From DASPPK01 sp964399235 (GTDB lineage Archaea > Thermoproteota > Bathyarchaeia > Bathyarchaeales > Bathycorpusculaceae): 43,538 bases of DNA. The notes beneath the pieces are model-generated. The model did no database searches. It was not told the origin of the DNA and was given only the letters and a program-made list of their open reading frames with translations. Numbering within the stretch: position 1 is the first letter of the stretch; each line of letters starts with the position of its first letter. A program made the position numbers and the translations under genes. This document shows, piece by piece, positions 15,808 to 23,517 of this stretch. The stretch covers positions 1 through 43,538 of the forward strand of contig CAYNQC010000005.1 in NCBI GenBank assembly GCA_964399235.1. Direction: 5' to 3'.

Positions 15808-17226
15808 ATGGACGGCGGAGTTATCATCAAGCGCAAGAGGGCGCAGGGGCCATTCAGCATCAACTACGGTCCCTACGTCGTTGATGGGAGAATTTCGGAC
15901 GGGGCGGCACGGACCCTCGATCTCCTGGACATCCTTTGCGGGGCGGACGAGGAGGGAAACCATAGCTGCGGCTTGATCGCCCGGCTGAGGCATACCACCA
16001 CCAGAACCATCGAGAGGCACCTTGACGAGCTGAAAACGGTGGGCCTCATTGCCGTCGAGTACCGCCAAGGGCAAACCAACGTGGTCACCATCCTCGACCC
16101 GGTTGAGGTGTACGGAGACGAGGCGATCCGGAACTTCTACCGGCTGTTCGTGCGGCGGGAGACCCCCGAAAAAAACTTCGGGGGTGGGACCCCCGACAAA
16201 AATGTCGGGGGTACCTACGACAAAAATGTCGGGGGGACCCCCGACAAAAATGTCGGACAGAACAGAGGGGGGGGAAACAGAGTAAAGAAAACAGAGCCCT
16301 ACGGGGCGTTGTCGCCCGAGGCGACACCGCTTCTCGTGCTCAAGACAGCTGAAAAGAAGAGGGAGAAAGAAGCAGAGGATAAAGCCAAAGCCAAAGGCAT
16401 CGCCTTCGAGAAAGAAATTCATTCAAACGCTGCATCTTCTGAAATCGCTTCAGAAGCCGCTGGTTGCCCCCAGGACGCGTCGCCTCCCAAGGGCAACCCG
16501 GCCCAGCGGGGAGGGGGGGCACCCCCGGCAACGGCGGCAAGCCGTCCCGGTTCCCGCCCCGTTTCCCACGATGACGCAGATCCCATCTTCGCCCCCTTCC
16601 ACCCGGAGGAAGAAATGGTTCCGCAAACGCTTTGCGCTGCTCCCTTCAAGAGCGAGAGGTCGGGGGGGCAGATCCTGATTCCAGGAAGTGACGACGAGGA
16701 CGATGGTCGGATTTCCAAGAAGCCGAAGAAGAGGGGGATGTACGACCCGGAGAAGGCCCCGGCGGAGTGGAACACGAACGACGCCATCGGGTACTTCCGC
16801 AAGATGTACCAGAAGGCGTGGCCGGGGGAGGGAGCGCCGGACGTCGGGGTGAAGGACGCCGCTGCCGTGAAGGGGCGGCTCGCCTGGCTCAAGGCGGAGG
16901 GCACCGGGGCGGGCATGATGAAGCGGGCCATTGACCACCTGTTCGCGGGGTGGAGCGATGGTTTGCCTTCTCGGATGAAGTGGACGGGGTCGCGTCCGGG
17001 GCTGGTCCTCATCGAGAGCACTCGGTGGTTCGAGTCCCTGGTGCGGGAGGTGCAGGGAGGGGTGGGGGCGAGCGGGAGGGTGGACGAGTGGTCTGGGAAC
17101 ACCCCGGAGGGGAAGGTGCGGGAGGAGAAGTACGCGAAGAAGGAAGAGATTGTAGCGAGGTTGATCCATGAGGGTGCCAATCTGGAAACCGCAGAGCGTG
17201 AAGCGCGCCGACTGGCTGGATGCTAA
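15808..17226 (+). CDS. Winged-helix replication initiator (lambda O-like role)
   Basis: A 472-aa protein; the ATG at 15808 follows AAAGGA. Residues about 30-105 form a winged helix-turn-helix (SDGAARTLDLLDIL, LRHTTTRTIERHLDELKTVG, then an EYRQGQTNVVTI wing) like phage replication proteins of the O/replisome-organiser type. Residues 119-150 are four tandem (G)TPDKNVG repeats encoded by DNA dyads. A long low-complexity linker follows, then a C-terminal domain (from about 310) that probably contacts the loader or helicase. The next gene is a DnaC-like loader, the same order as lambda O-P. I infer that it binds the origin inside its own gene. No promoter is visible directly upstream, so it may depend on read-through. 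Confidence 0.8.
   Translation: MDGGVIIKRKRAQGPFSINYGPYVVDGRISDGAARTLDLLDILCGADEEGNHSCGLIARLRHTTTRTIERHLDELKTVGLIAVEYRQGQTNVVTILDPVEVYGDEAIRNFYRLFVRRETPEKNFGGGTPDKNVGGTYDKNVGGTPDKNVGQNRGGGNRVKKTEPYGALSPEATPLLVLKTAEKKREKEAEDKAKAKGIAFEKEIHSNAASSEIASEAAGCPQDASPPKGNPAQRGGGAPPATAASRPGSRPVSHDDADPIFAPFHPEEEMVPQTLCAAPFKSERSGGQILIPGSDDEDDGRISKKPKKRGMYDPEKAPAEWNTNDAIGYFRKMYQKAWPGEGAPDVGVKDAAAVKGRLAWLKAEGTGAGMMKRAIDHLFAGWSDGLPSRMKWTGSRPGLVLIESTRWFESLVREVQGGVGASGRVDEWSGNTPEGKVREEKYAKKEEIVARLIHEGANLETAEREARRLAGC
16163..16256 (+). repeat. Four tandem dyad repeats in the initiator gene; candidate replication origin
   Basis: Repeat 1: CCCCCGAA/TTCGGGGG (16163-16184). Repeat 2: CCCCCGACA/TGTCGGGGG around AAAA (16190-16211). 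Repeat 3: CGACA/TGTCG around AAAA (16218-16231). Repeat 4: CCGACA/TGTCGG around AAAA (16241-16256). Centres are 24-27 bp apart. The lambda origin likewise has four dyad iterons in the middle of gene O. A 120-bp stretch downstream (16321-16440) falls to roughly 43-52% GC, a candidate unwinding element. The origin function is an inference. Confidence 0.6.
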
Positions 17227-17761
17227 CGTCCCGGAGGGGAAGTGGGGGGCGAGCCTGGAGGCCCTTCCGGAGAACATCCCCGGAGTCGCGGCCTACCGGC
17301 TGAAGATCCAGACGTACCTTGCGGCGATGAAGGAGAACATCGAGAAGGGGAGGGGGCTCCTTCTCTTCGGCCCCTACCGTTCGGGGAAGTCCTGCCTCGC
17401 CGCTCTCTGCTGCAAGGAGGTCCTGGGCCATCGGTGCAGCGCCTACTGGCTGGAGGCGTTCGAGCTGGTGGATGGGTGGAGGCGGAAGGACGATCGCGCT
17501 GCGGGATTCCGAACCGCCCATCTGGTGGTTGTCGACGACCTGGGAACGGAGGCGCAGACCGCCGGTGTGGATTGGCCGAGGTCGCTGGTCAAGGAAGCCA
17601 TGCGGTACCGGCTGGAGAGGCTGATGCCGGTTGTCGTCACGACGAACATGATGCCCGAAGAGGTGCAGAAGGTCTACGGCGACAAGTTCGTCGCGCTGAT
17701 CGACGAATACCTGACGCCGATCATGATCAAGGGTGCCGAGGGGCGCTGGAAGGCGAAGTAG
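17168..17761 (+). CDS. DnaC-like helicase loader ATPase
   Basis: A 197-aa AAA+ ATPase with Walker A GPYRSGKS (68-75) and Walker B LVVVDDLGTE (D123, D124). A sensor-like VVVTTNM follows, as in DnaC/IstB ATPases. Such proteins load the DnaB helicase at origins. It lies directly after the initiator and overlaps it by 59 bp; the DnaB-like helicase is at 21896. An in-frame GTG at 17198 is an alternative start, but the ATG at 17168 has GAGG upstream. IstB of a transposon is ruled out by context. Confidence 0.86.
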   Translation: MRVPIWKPQSVKRADWLDANVPEGKWGASLEALPENIPGVAAYRLKIQTYLAAMKENIEKGRGLLLFGPYRSGKSCLAALCCKEVLGHRCSAYWLEAFELVDGWRRKDDRAAGFRTAHLVVVDDLGTEAQTAGVDWPRSLVKEAMRYRLERLMPVVVTTNMMPEEVQKVYGDKFVALIDEYLTPIMIKGAEGRWKAK

Positions 17762-17989
17762 ATGGGTACGACGCTAATCGGCGAGGAGGATGGGGCGTTC
17801 AAGACGGCCCACATGCCTCTTTCTCTTGCGGACATCCAGAAGATGATCATCAAGCTGAACAACCTTCTGGAAGCCGTCGCCTTGAACCACATGAGGGGGC
17901 CGGATGGCAAGTGCCTTCCCGAGTGCTGGTCTTGCAAGGTCGAGGATTCCATGCGATCCCTCGCGGTCGCCAAGAAGATGGAGGGGTAA
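17762..17989 (+). CDS. Small CX3CX2C protein, paralogue A
   Basis: A 75-aa protein starting directly after the loader stop. A helical N-terminal part is followed by the C-terminal motif DGKCLPECWSCKVEDSMR (CX3CX2C) and VAKK. The next gene repeats the same arrangement, so the two are tandem duplicates. The three cysteines may bind zinc or an Fe-S cluster with a further ligand. Function unknown. Confidence 0.65.
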   Translation: MGTTLIGEEDGAFKTAHMPLSLADIQKMIIKLNNLLEAVALNHMRGPDGKCLPECWSCKVEDSMRSLAVAKKMEG

Positions 17990-17990
17990 C

Positions 17991-18263
17991 GTGGCAGAGG
18001 ATTTCGATGAATCAAAGTGGGGGCATACCATGGCCCCGCCGTTCTCTTCTACCAATCCTGAACTGGAAATCGACGGGGTGGGAGTCGGGGCGATTCTTCG
18101 GGATCTTCTGGTGAAGATGGACATTCTGATCGAGGCCATCATGACGACCCACCAGGTGGGGCTGGACGGCAAGTGCAGGGAGGACTGCTGGTCTTGCAAA
18201 CTGCAGGAGACCATGCGGGGGATCCGCGTGGCCAGGAAATTGGGATCCATGGACAAGGGGTAG
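17991..18263 (+). CDS. Small CX3CX2C protein, paralogue B
   Basis: A 90-aa protein; the GTG at 17991 follows GGAGGGG. Its C-terminal half (LDGKCREDCWSCKLQETMR, then VARK) matches paralogue A position by position, and the helix before it also aligns (ILRDLLVKMDILIEAIM with IQKMIIKLNNLLEAVA). The N-terminal 25 residues are unrelated. Function unknown. Confidence 0.65.
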   Translation: MAEDFDESKWGHTMAPPFSSTNPELEIDGVGVGAILRDLLVKMDILIEAIMTTHQVGLDGKCREDCWSCKLQETMRGIRVARKLGSMDKG

Positions 18264-18265
18264 CG

Positions 18266-18613
18266 ATGGCCAAGAAAAAATCCAAGGGCGAGTTCATGTT
18301 TATTCCGCCGCCTCCGGATGCTTGCCAAGAATGCGCCGTGAAGCATTCTCCGGAGCAGCCCCACAACCGGGATTCCATTTTCTATCAGATGAAATTTCAA
18401 GCCGCGCACGGACGGCCTCCGCAGTGGAGCGACGCGGTTGCTCACTGCACGTCCGAGGTGCAGGCATTCTGGAAGGAGGAACTCGAAAAGATTGGGGCCT
18501 GGTCGGAGCCGGTCGAGCGCTTGGTCCCCAAGACAAGGTGGCCCGCAAGATCGGTGGGTTCCCGGTGCATTCGGAAAAGGATCGGAAGGTTGAGGTCATG
18601 TTCGCGGGTATGA
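18266..18613 (+). CDS. Unknown conserved-type phage protein; C-terminus out of frame
   Basis: A 115-aa frame. Residues 1-85 look authentic: CQECAVKHSPEQPHNRDS then HGRPPQWSDAVAHCTSEVQA and FWKEELEKIGAW, with Cys and His that could bind metal. This resembles a hypothetical protein type seen in many phages. After about residue 88 the frame becomes Arg/Ser-rich without third-base bias, while the -1 frame continues with normal codon use. A frameshift near the CCCC at 18526 is likely, joining it to the gene at 18538. Confidence 0.55.
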   Translation: MAKKKSKGEFMFIPPPPDACQECAVKHSPEQPHNRDSIFYQMKFQAAHGRPPQWSDAVAHCTSEVQAFWKEELEKIGAWSEPVERLVPKTRWPARSVGSRCIRKRIGRLRSCSRV

Positions 18614-18705
18614 CCGAGATTGACCTGGGTAAAAAGCGGAAGTTCGCCAAGGGAAACGAGAAGATCGACGTCGGCGTCATGATGATAAAAAAGGAGGACA
18701 AGTGA
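18538..18705 (+). CDS. Short frame, probable continuation of the preceding gene
   Basis: A 55-aa frame from a GTG without a convincing ribosome site. It reads VARKIGGFPVHSEKDRKVEV and on to a Lys-rich end, with good codon bias. It is best explained as the C-terminal part of the gene at 18266 reached by a -1 shift, but an independent overlapping gene cannot be excluded. Confidence 0.45.
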   Translation: MARKIGGFPVHSEKDRKVEVMFAGMTEIDLGKKRKFAKGNEKIDVGVMMIKKEDK

Positions 18706-18780
18706 CGAGAAGGATTCGGCTCGCGTCGCTTCTATGAGGTTGGCATGAAAACCACGGTCTCGAAGTCAAGGAGTAGAACC

Positions 18781-21450
18781 ATGAGCCGCAAAGGCTTGAC
18801 CATTGAACCCATTTTCTGCAAGGGAGGGGATCCCTACGCGGACATCGAGTGGAACAAGCGCACGATCGAAACGAAGGAGGAAGACAAGGTCGTCAAGTTG
18901 GAGGTGGAGGCACCGAAGGATTGGAGCGACAACGCCGTCTCGACGATGGCGACCAAGTACTTCCGGGGGGTGATTGGGACTCCGACGAGGGAGTGCTCGT
19001 CGAAGCAGTTGTTCAATCGCGTCATGGACGAGATGGTTCGTCAGGGAATCGCGAGGGGCTTCTTCGACAAGGACAACGGAAGAAACTTCGGGAACGACAT
19101 GAAGTGGCTGCTCACCCGGCGGAAGTACTCCTTCAACAGCCCCGTCTACTTCAACGTGGGCGCGGAGAAGGATCCGCAGGGGGCGGCCTGCTTCATCCTG
19201 GTGATCCAGGACGACCTGCGGAGCATCAGCGAGGCCCAGCGCGTGATGATCGTCATCTTCTCCAACGGGTCGGGATCGGGATTCAACCTGTCGGCTCTAC
19301 GCGAGGCGGGGGCCTCCTTGTCCAGGGGTGGGGTCGCCTCGGGACCGAACACCTTCCTGCGGGGCTACAATGCCTGGGGGGGCATCATCAAGTCGGGCGG
19401 GGTCCAGCGGCGGGCAGCGATGCTGGCCCGACTGGATGACCGGCACCCGGACGTCTACAACGGGAGCGACGGGGGGGACTTCATCAGCCTGAAGGCGAAG
19501 GAGGAGAAGAAGGCCCGAGCCCTGGTGAAGAAGGGATTCACCGTCGAGGAGGCGTACGCGACGGTGGCCTGCCAGAACGCGAATCTTTCCGTCGGCCTTT
19601 CGGACGCTTTCATGCGGGCCGCGCTGGAGGGGAAGGACTGGCCCCTGAAGTCCGTGGTTGGAGGCAGGGTCATTCGGACCGTCAAGGCGTCTGAGATGCT
19701 GGACGCCATTGCCAAGAACGCGCTCTATTGCGGGGATCCGGGGGCGCAGTTCGATGACACCATGAACCGCTGGAACCCCCTTATCAAGATCGCCAGGATT
19801 CTCTGCACGAACCCCTGCGTCGAGTTCTGCTGCATCGTGAACACGGCGTGCAACCTGGCCTCGCTCAACCTCGCGTCCTTCTACGACCACGTCACGGGTT
19901 TCAATGATGAGGAGTTCGAGGCAGCGGTGAGGCTTTCGATCATCGCCCAGGACATCTTGGTCGACATGTGCGGGTATCCCACGGAGGAGATCACGAAGAA
20001 CAGCCGCGCCTACCGTCCGCTGGGCCTCGGGTTTTCCAACCTGGGTGGCTTGTTCATGAAGATGGGGATCCCCTACGACAGCGACGCGGCGAGGACGTGG
20101 GCCTCGTTGATTACCTCTCGCATGACGGCGACCGCCTACATCGCGTCGTCCGAGCTCGCCAAGGTGGTCGGGCCGTTCACGGGTTTCGAGGAGAACAAGA
20201 AGGGGGTCCTTTCCGTCCTGAAGCAGCACCGGACGAAGTTCGCGGGGGTGATGGATCAGTTCGGGACGCTCGTTCCCGGCCTGGACAAGGTGGAGGACCT
20301 CTGGGAGAAGGCGTACACGGCAGCAGCGAAGCACGGGGTCCGCAACTGCCAGGTGACGCTGGTGCCCCCGGCGGGGACCATTTCGCACATGATGGACTGC
20401 GCGACGACGGGCATCGAGCCCCTCCTGTACCTCATCGCCAAGAAGAAGCTGGTGGGGGGCGGGGAGATGATCCTCCTCAACCCGGCGCTCGGGGAGATGT
20501 TCCTCGGTCTCGGCTACACCCCGCAGGAGCGGGACATCCTCATCGAGTACATCAAGGAGAACGGGAACCTGGACGGGTCTCCGATCAAGCCGCAGCACCT
20601 CCCGATCTTCGACCCCGTGTACCCGCTCAAATTGGAGGATCGGCACATTTCGATCCAGGGGCAGATGCTCATGCTGGCGGCAGTGCAGCCGTTCATCAGC
20701 GGGGCGATCTCGAAGACGTTCGGACTGCCCCGAAACGCTACATCTCAGGAGGTGAGGGACATCATCATCCAGGCGTGGAAGTTGGGATTGAAGGCCGTAT
20801 CCGTCTACCGCGACGGGAGCAAGATGAGCCAACCGGTCGTGAACGCCATCGCGGAGAACGGATTGTTGGAGGACGACGAACCTGCCAGGGACAGGCTGCC
20901 CAACGACACGGATGCCAAGAAGCACCGGGTCGTGATCGGCGGGTCGAAGATGTACATCCTTCCCTCCTTCTACCCCGACGGAAGGATCGGGGAGGTATTC
21001 ATCAACGGGCTTGGGAAGGATGGCTCGACCCTCAAGGGTCTGGTGGAGGGGCTGATGACATCCGTTTCCATCGGGCTCCAGTACGGCATCCCGCTGGAGG
21101 TGTTCACGGAGAAGTTCGTCGGGACCATCTTCTCGCCGAGGGGGCTCACGTCGAATCCCAAGATTCCGAGCTGCACCAGCCTCATCGACTACATCTTCAG
21201 GTTCCTCGACATGAACTACGGAGAGGGGATCTACGCCAAACTGGATGACAAGTCCAGGGACGGCGAGGACAAGGCCGAGATTCCGGTCAAGGACATCCAC
21301 AAGGTCATCAGGAAGATCCGGGCCTCTTCCGGGGAGGTGTCCACGGGCGAGACCTGCGACAGGTGCGGTTCGCTCGCGGTTCGGCTCGGGCCGTGCAAAT
21401 ACTGCCAGAACCTCTCGTGTCCGGAATCGAAGAACGGAATCTGTGGGTAG
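18781..21450 (+). CDS. nrdJ: Class II (adenosylcobalamin-dependent) ribonucleotide reductase
   Basis: An 889-aa reductase that makes deoxyribonucleotides using coenzyme B12. It has the catalytic NPCVE (N344, thiyl C346, E348), the redox pair C137 (GAACFIL) and C357 (ACNLASLN), a SNGSGSGFN loop, and PPAGTISHM. The C-terminal tail ends in cysteine pairs (CDRCG, CKYCQNLSC) that re-reduce the active site. Size and tail fit NrdJ; no NrdB-type subunit is present. The ATG at 18781 has AAGGAG eight bases upstream; an in-frame ATG at 18745 has only GAGG. A separate TSCPD protein lies at 9969. Confidence 0.92.
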   Translation: MSRKGLTIEPIFCKGGDPYADIEWNKRTIETKEEDKVVKLEVEAPKDWSDNAVSTMATKYFRGVIGTPTRECSSKQLFNRVMDEMVRQGIARGFFDKDNGRNFGNDMKWLLTRRKYSFNSPVYFNVGAEKDPQGAACFILVIQDDLRSISEAQRVMIVIFSNGSGSGFNLSALREAGASLSRGGVASGPNTFLRGYNAWGGIIKSGGVQRRAAMLARLDDRHPDVYNGSDGGDFISLKAKEEKKARALVKKGFTVEEAYATVACQNANLSVGLSDAFMRAALEGKDWPLKSVVGGRVIRTVKASEMLDAIAKNALYCGDPGAQFDDTMNRWNPLIKIARILCTNPCVEFCCIVNTACNLASLNLASFYDHVTGFNDEEFEAAVRLSIIAQDILVDMCGYPTEEITKNSRAYRPLGLGFSNLGGLFMKMGIPYDSDAARTWASLITSRMTATAYIASSELAKVVGPFTGFEENKKGVLSVLKQHRTKFAGVMDQFGTLVPGLDKVEDLWEKAYTAAAKHGVRNCQVTLVPPAGTISHMMDCATTGIEPLLYLIAKKKLVGGGEMILLNPALGEMFLGLGYTPQERDILIEYIKENGNLDGSPIKPQHLPIFDPVYPLKLEDRHISIQGQMLMLAAVQPFISGAISKTFGLPRNATSQEVRDIIIQAWKLGLKAVSVYRDGSKMSQPVVNAIAENGLLEDDEPARDRLPNDTDAKKHRVVIGGSKMYILPSFYPDGRIGEVFINGLGKDGSTLKGLVEGLMTSVSIGLQYGIPLEVFTEKFVGTIFSPRGLTSNPKIPSCTSLIDYIFRFLDMNYGEGIYAKLDDKSRDGEDKAEIPVKDIHKVIRKIRASSGEVSTGETCDRCGSLAVRLGPCKYCQNLSCPESKNGICG

Positions 21451-21459
21451 GAGGACGCG

Positions 21460-21849
21460 ATGCAAAGGAAGGGGCCATCGAGAAACATGGTGCGGCGGCT
21501 GGCGGAGGTTGCCCCAGAGAACCTCGCCAAGGAGAACGAGGAGCTGCGAAGGGACAGGGACGCCCTGAAGCAGGCGCTCTCGATGAAGATCGGCGAGCAC
21601 GTCAGGACGTTGACCCTTGGGAAGAACGACATCTTGATCCTTAAGCCGCCCGCGACGAATCCCATGATTTCCACCGAGTCGCTCGCGGAGGTCGGGATGG
21701 CCATGGCTCAGAGCCTCCGGGCGCGGGCGGGGTGGGAGGGAACCATCCTCATCGAAGCCGGTGCATTGGTCGAGAGGATGAAGCCGGAGGAGGAGCAGAA
21801 GCTCTTCGATGTTCTGAAAAAGAAACGAGGCGACGGGAATCAGGCTTGA
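21460..21849 (+). CDS. Unknown protein with coiled coil
   Basis: A 129-aa protein behind TAGGAGG, ten bases after the reductase gene, so co-transcribed. Residues 20-45 are a probable coiled coil (LAKENEELRRDRDALKQAL). The rest is alpha/beta with an acidic helical end. Its stop codon overlaps promoter copy 6. Function unknown. Confidence 0.62.
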   Translation: MQRKGPSRNMVRRLAEVAPENLAKENEELRRDRDALKQALSMKIGEHVRTLTLGKNDILILKPPATNPMISTESLAEVGMAMAQSLRARAGWEGTILIEAGALVERMKPEEEQKLFDVLKKKRGDGNQA

Positions 21850-21873
21850 CAAAAGTAGGGAACTGCATATAGT
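21846..21873 (+). promoter_or_regulatory. Sigma70-like promoter, copy 6
   Basis: TTGACA (21846-21851, overlapping the preceding TGA), 16 bp, TATAGT (21868-21873). It drives helicase, MazG-like and primase genes. Confidence 0.9.
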
Positions 21874-21895
21874 GTAATTAAGATCGGAGGTTCCG

Positions 21896-23272
21896 ATGCC
21901 CAGTCTTGATATGTGTCTGGTGATCCATCTTGTGAGGGGTGGACACCTTCGGGCGGTGCGCGATTCGGGCTTGAAGGAAGAGGCCCTGTTCGACGAAGCG
22001 AAGGCAATCTTCCGTTATTCCATGGAGCACTTCGGGAAGTTCGGGAAGATGCCCGAGCCTGCCACGGTGGAGAACGATCTTCGGGTCACCATTCCCCTGA
22101 TCTCGGATGTTCCCGAGCCAGTGGATTACTACATCAGCCGGGTGAAGGAACGGGCGCTCGACAAGATCGTCAAGGACTACACCAAGGAGCAGCTCGCCAA
22201 GTCTGATCGGTTGAACGCGAAGGGGGCCGTCCAGCAGGCCAAGGATCTTCTCTCGGAAGTCGGGAGAATGAGTCTCACGGGGGAGCCCGTCAGCGACTGG
22301 ACGCTGAGGACGGACGAGCGGTGGGCGGCGTACAAGGAGGCGGCGCGGTTCAAGGGGATCCTCGGTATCCCGACGCCGTGGCCGAGCGTGAACGACGTCA
22401 CCCACGGGATTCGCAAGGGAGACTTCTGGTTGATCGTTGGACGCCCCAGCACGGGGAAAACCTGGTATCTGACGAAGATGGCGATCGGGGCTTGGATCTT
22501 CCTCTTCACCGTGAAGTTCAATGAGGACGGGTCCATCGCCGAGACGCGGCCCTGTCGGGTCCTCTTCATCTCCCTGGAGATGCTGGACGAGGACATCAAA
22601 CAGCGGATGGACTCGATCCACTCCCGTTTGCCCTATACGGGCATCACGGCGGGGACGTTGGGTATGATCATCGACGACAAGTACAGGGAGCATCTTGAAG
22701 CCCTCAAGGGGAAGAATCCCTTGCTGCTGGCTACGCGGCGGCAGATCCAGGATGTCCGTGACCTCCCCATCGTGATCGAGGAGGTCCGGCCCGACGTGGT
22801 GTTCATCGACGGGATCTACAAGCTGCGGATCGGGGCCGGGAGGTACAAGAGCAACTGGGAGAAGATCACGGACATCGCGGACGAGCTGGACATGATCGCC
22901 AAGACCAAGGGAGTACCGATCATTGGGACGACGCAGTTCAACCGGGGCGCGGTGAAGGTGGGGTCGCCGAAGAAGGGCAAGGGGAAGGCCATTCCGCTCA
23001 TGGGGCTGGAGAACTTGGCCTTCGCCGATGCCCTGGGCATGAACCCCGACGTGGTGGTGGGGCTGGTTTCCACGAAGCGCACGAAGGATAACAAGGAGCT
23101 GCTGCTTCAGCTCATCAAGAATCGGCGAGGGAAGAGCGGGATCTGGGTCACGCAATTCGATCCTGACACCGGTTCCTACGACGAGGTCGCCCCCTACGAG
23201 GAGGGGGACAGCTACGGCGGGGCCGACGCGGACGATGACGACGAAGTGGGTGATACGTCTGTGGGGTATTGA
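21896..23272 (+). CDS. Replicative DnaB-like helicase
   Basis: A 458-aa RecA-fold hexameric helicase. The N-terminal 150 residues are the helical DnaB-N-like domain. Walker A is GRPSTGKT (182-189), VLFISLEM is the conserved strand after it, Walker B VVFIDG contains D305, and GTTQFNRG forms the downstream motif. The C-terminus is acidic (DADDDDEVGD). It unwinds DNA at the phage fork, probably loaded by the DnaC-like protein at 17168 and coupled to the primase two genes downstream. The ATG follows CGGAGG. Confidence 0.9.
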   Translation: MPSLDMCLVIHLVRGGHLRAVRDSGLKEEALFDEAKAIFRYSMEHFGKFGKMPEPATVENDLRVTIPLISDVPEPVDYYISRVKERALDKIVKDYTKEQLAKSDRLNAKGAVQQAKDLLSEVGRMSLTGEPVSDWTLRTDERWAAYKEAARFKGILGIPTPWPSVNDVTHGIRKGDFWLIVGRPSTGKTWYLTKMAIGAWIFLFTVKFNEDGSIAETRPCRVLFISLEMLDEDIKQRMDSIHSRLPYTGITAGTLGMIIDDKYREHLEALKGKNPLLLATRRQIQDVRDLPIVIEEVRPDVVFIDGIYKLRIGAGRYKSNWEKITDIADELDMIAKTKGVPIIGTTQFNRGAVKVGSPKKGKGKAIPLMGLENLAFADALGMNPDVVVGLVSTKRTKDNKELLLQLIKNRRGKSGIWVTQFDPDTGSYDEVAPYEEGDSYGGADADDDDEVGDTSVGY

Positions 23273-23290
23273 CTGAGGTGATGGCCTTCA

Positions 23291-23515
23291 ATGAACGCGA
23301 GCAAACACGAGCCGCCCCCGAAGCCTGGCGAGAAGCGCGTCCTTGACCTCGTCCTCGCGGATCTAAAGGCGAGGGCCGAGGTGGGGAAGATCAAGTACGG
23401 CACCTATCTCATGACGAAGAATGGCAGGGACTCCCTGATGGATGCTTACCAGGAGGCTCTGGACCTTGTGATGTACCTGCGCCAGGCAATCGAAGAGGCG
23501 AAGAAAGGGGATTGA
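23291..23515 (+). CDS. MazG-like nucleotide pyrophosphohydrolase
   Basis: A 74-aa helical protein with KIKYGTYLMTKNGRDSL and DAYQEALDLVMYLRQA. This is the pattern of short phage MazG/all-alpha NTP pyrophosphatase proteins, with EALD as part of the metal-binding helix. Such enzymes cleave NTPs or dNTPs, or (p)ppGpp-like alarmones, to the monophosphate. It is shorter than a full MazG domain (about 100 aa), so activity is uncertain. It sits between helicase and primase. Confidence 0.6.
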   Translation: MNASKHEPPPKPGEKRVLDLVLADLKARAEVGKIKYGTYLMTKNGRDSLMDAYQEALDLVMYLRQAIEEAKKGD

Positions 23516-23517
23516 CC

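Noticed and set aside
16163..16256. Short CRISPR array
   Set aside because: Units are contiguous 24-27 bp repeats without unique spacers, lie in frame within a gene and encode TPDKNVGG-type peptides.
17168..17761. IstB of an IS21-type insertion sequence
   Set aside because: No istA, no terminal repeats, and it follows a replication initiator, so a helicase loader is preferred.
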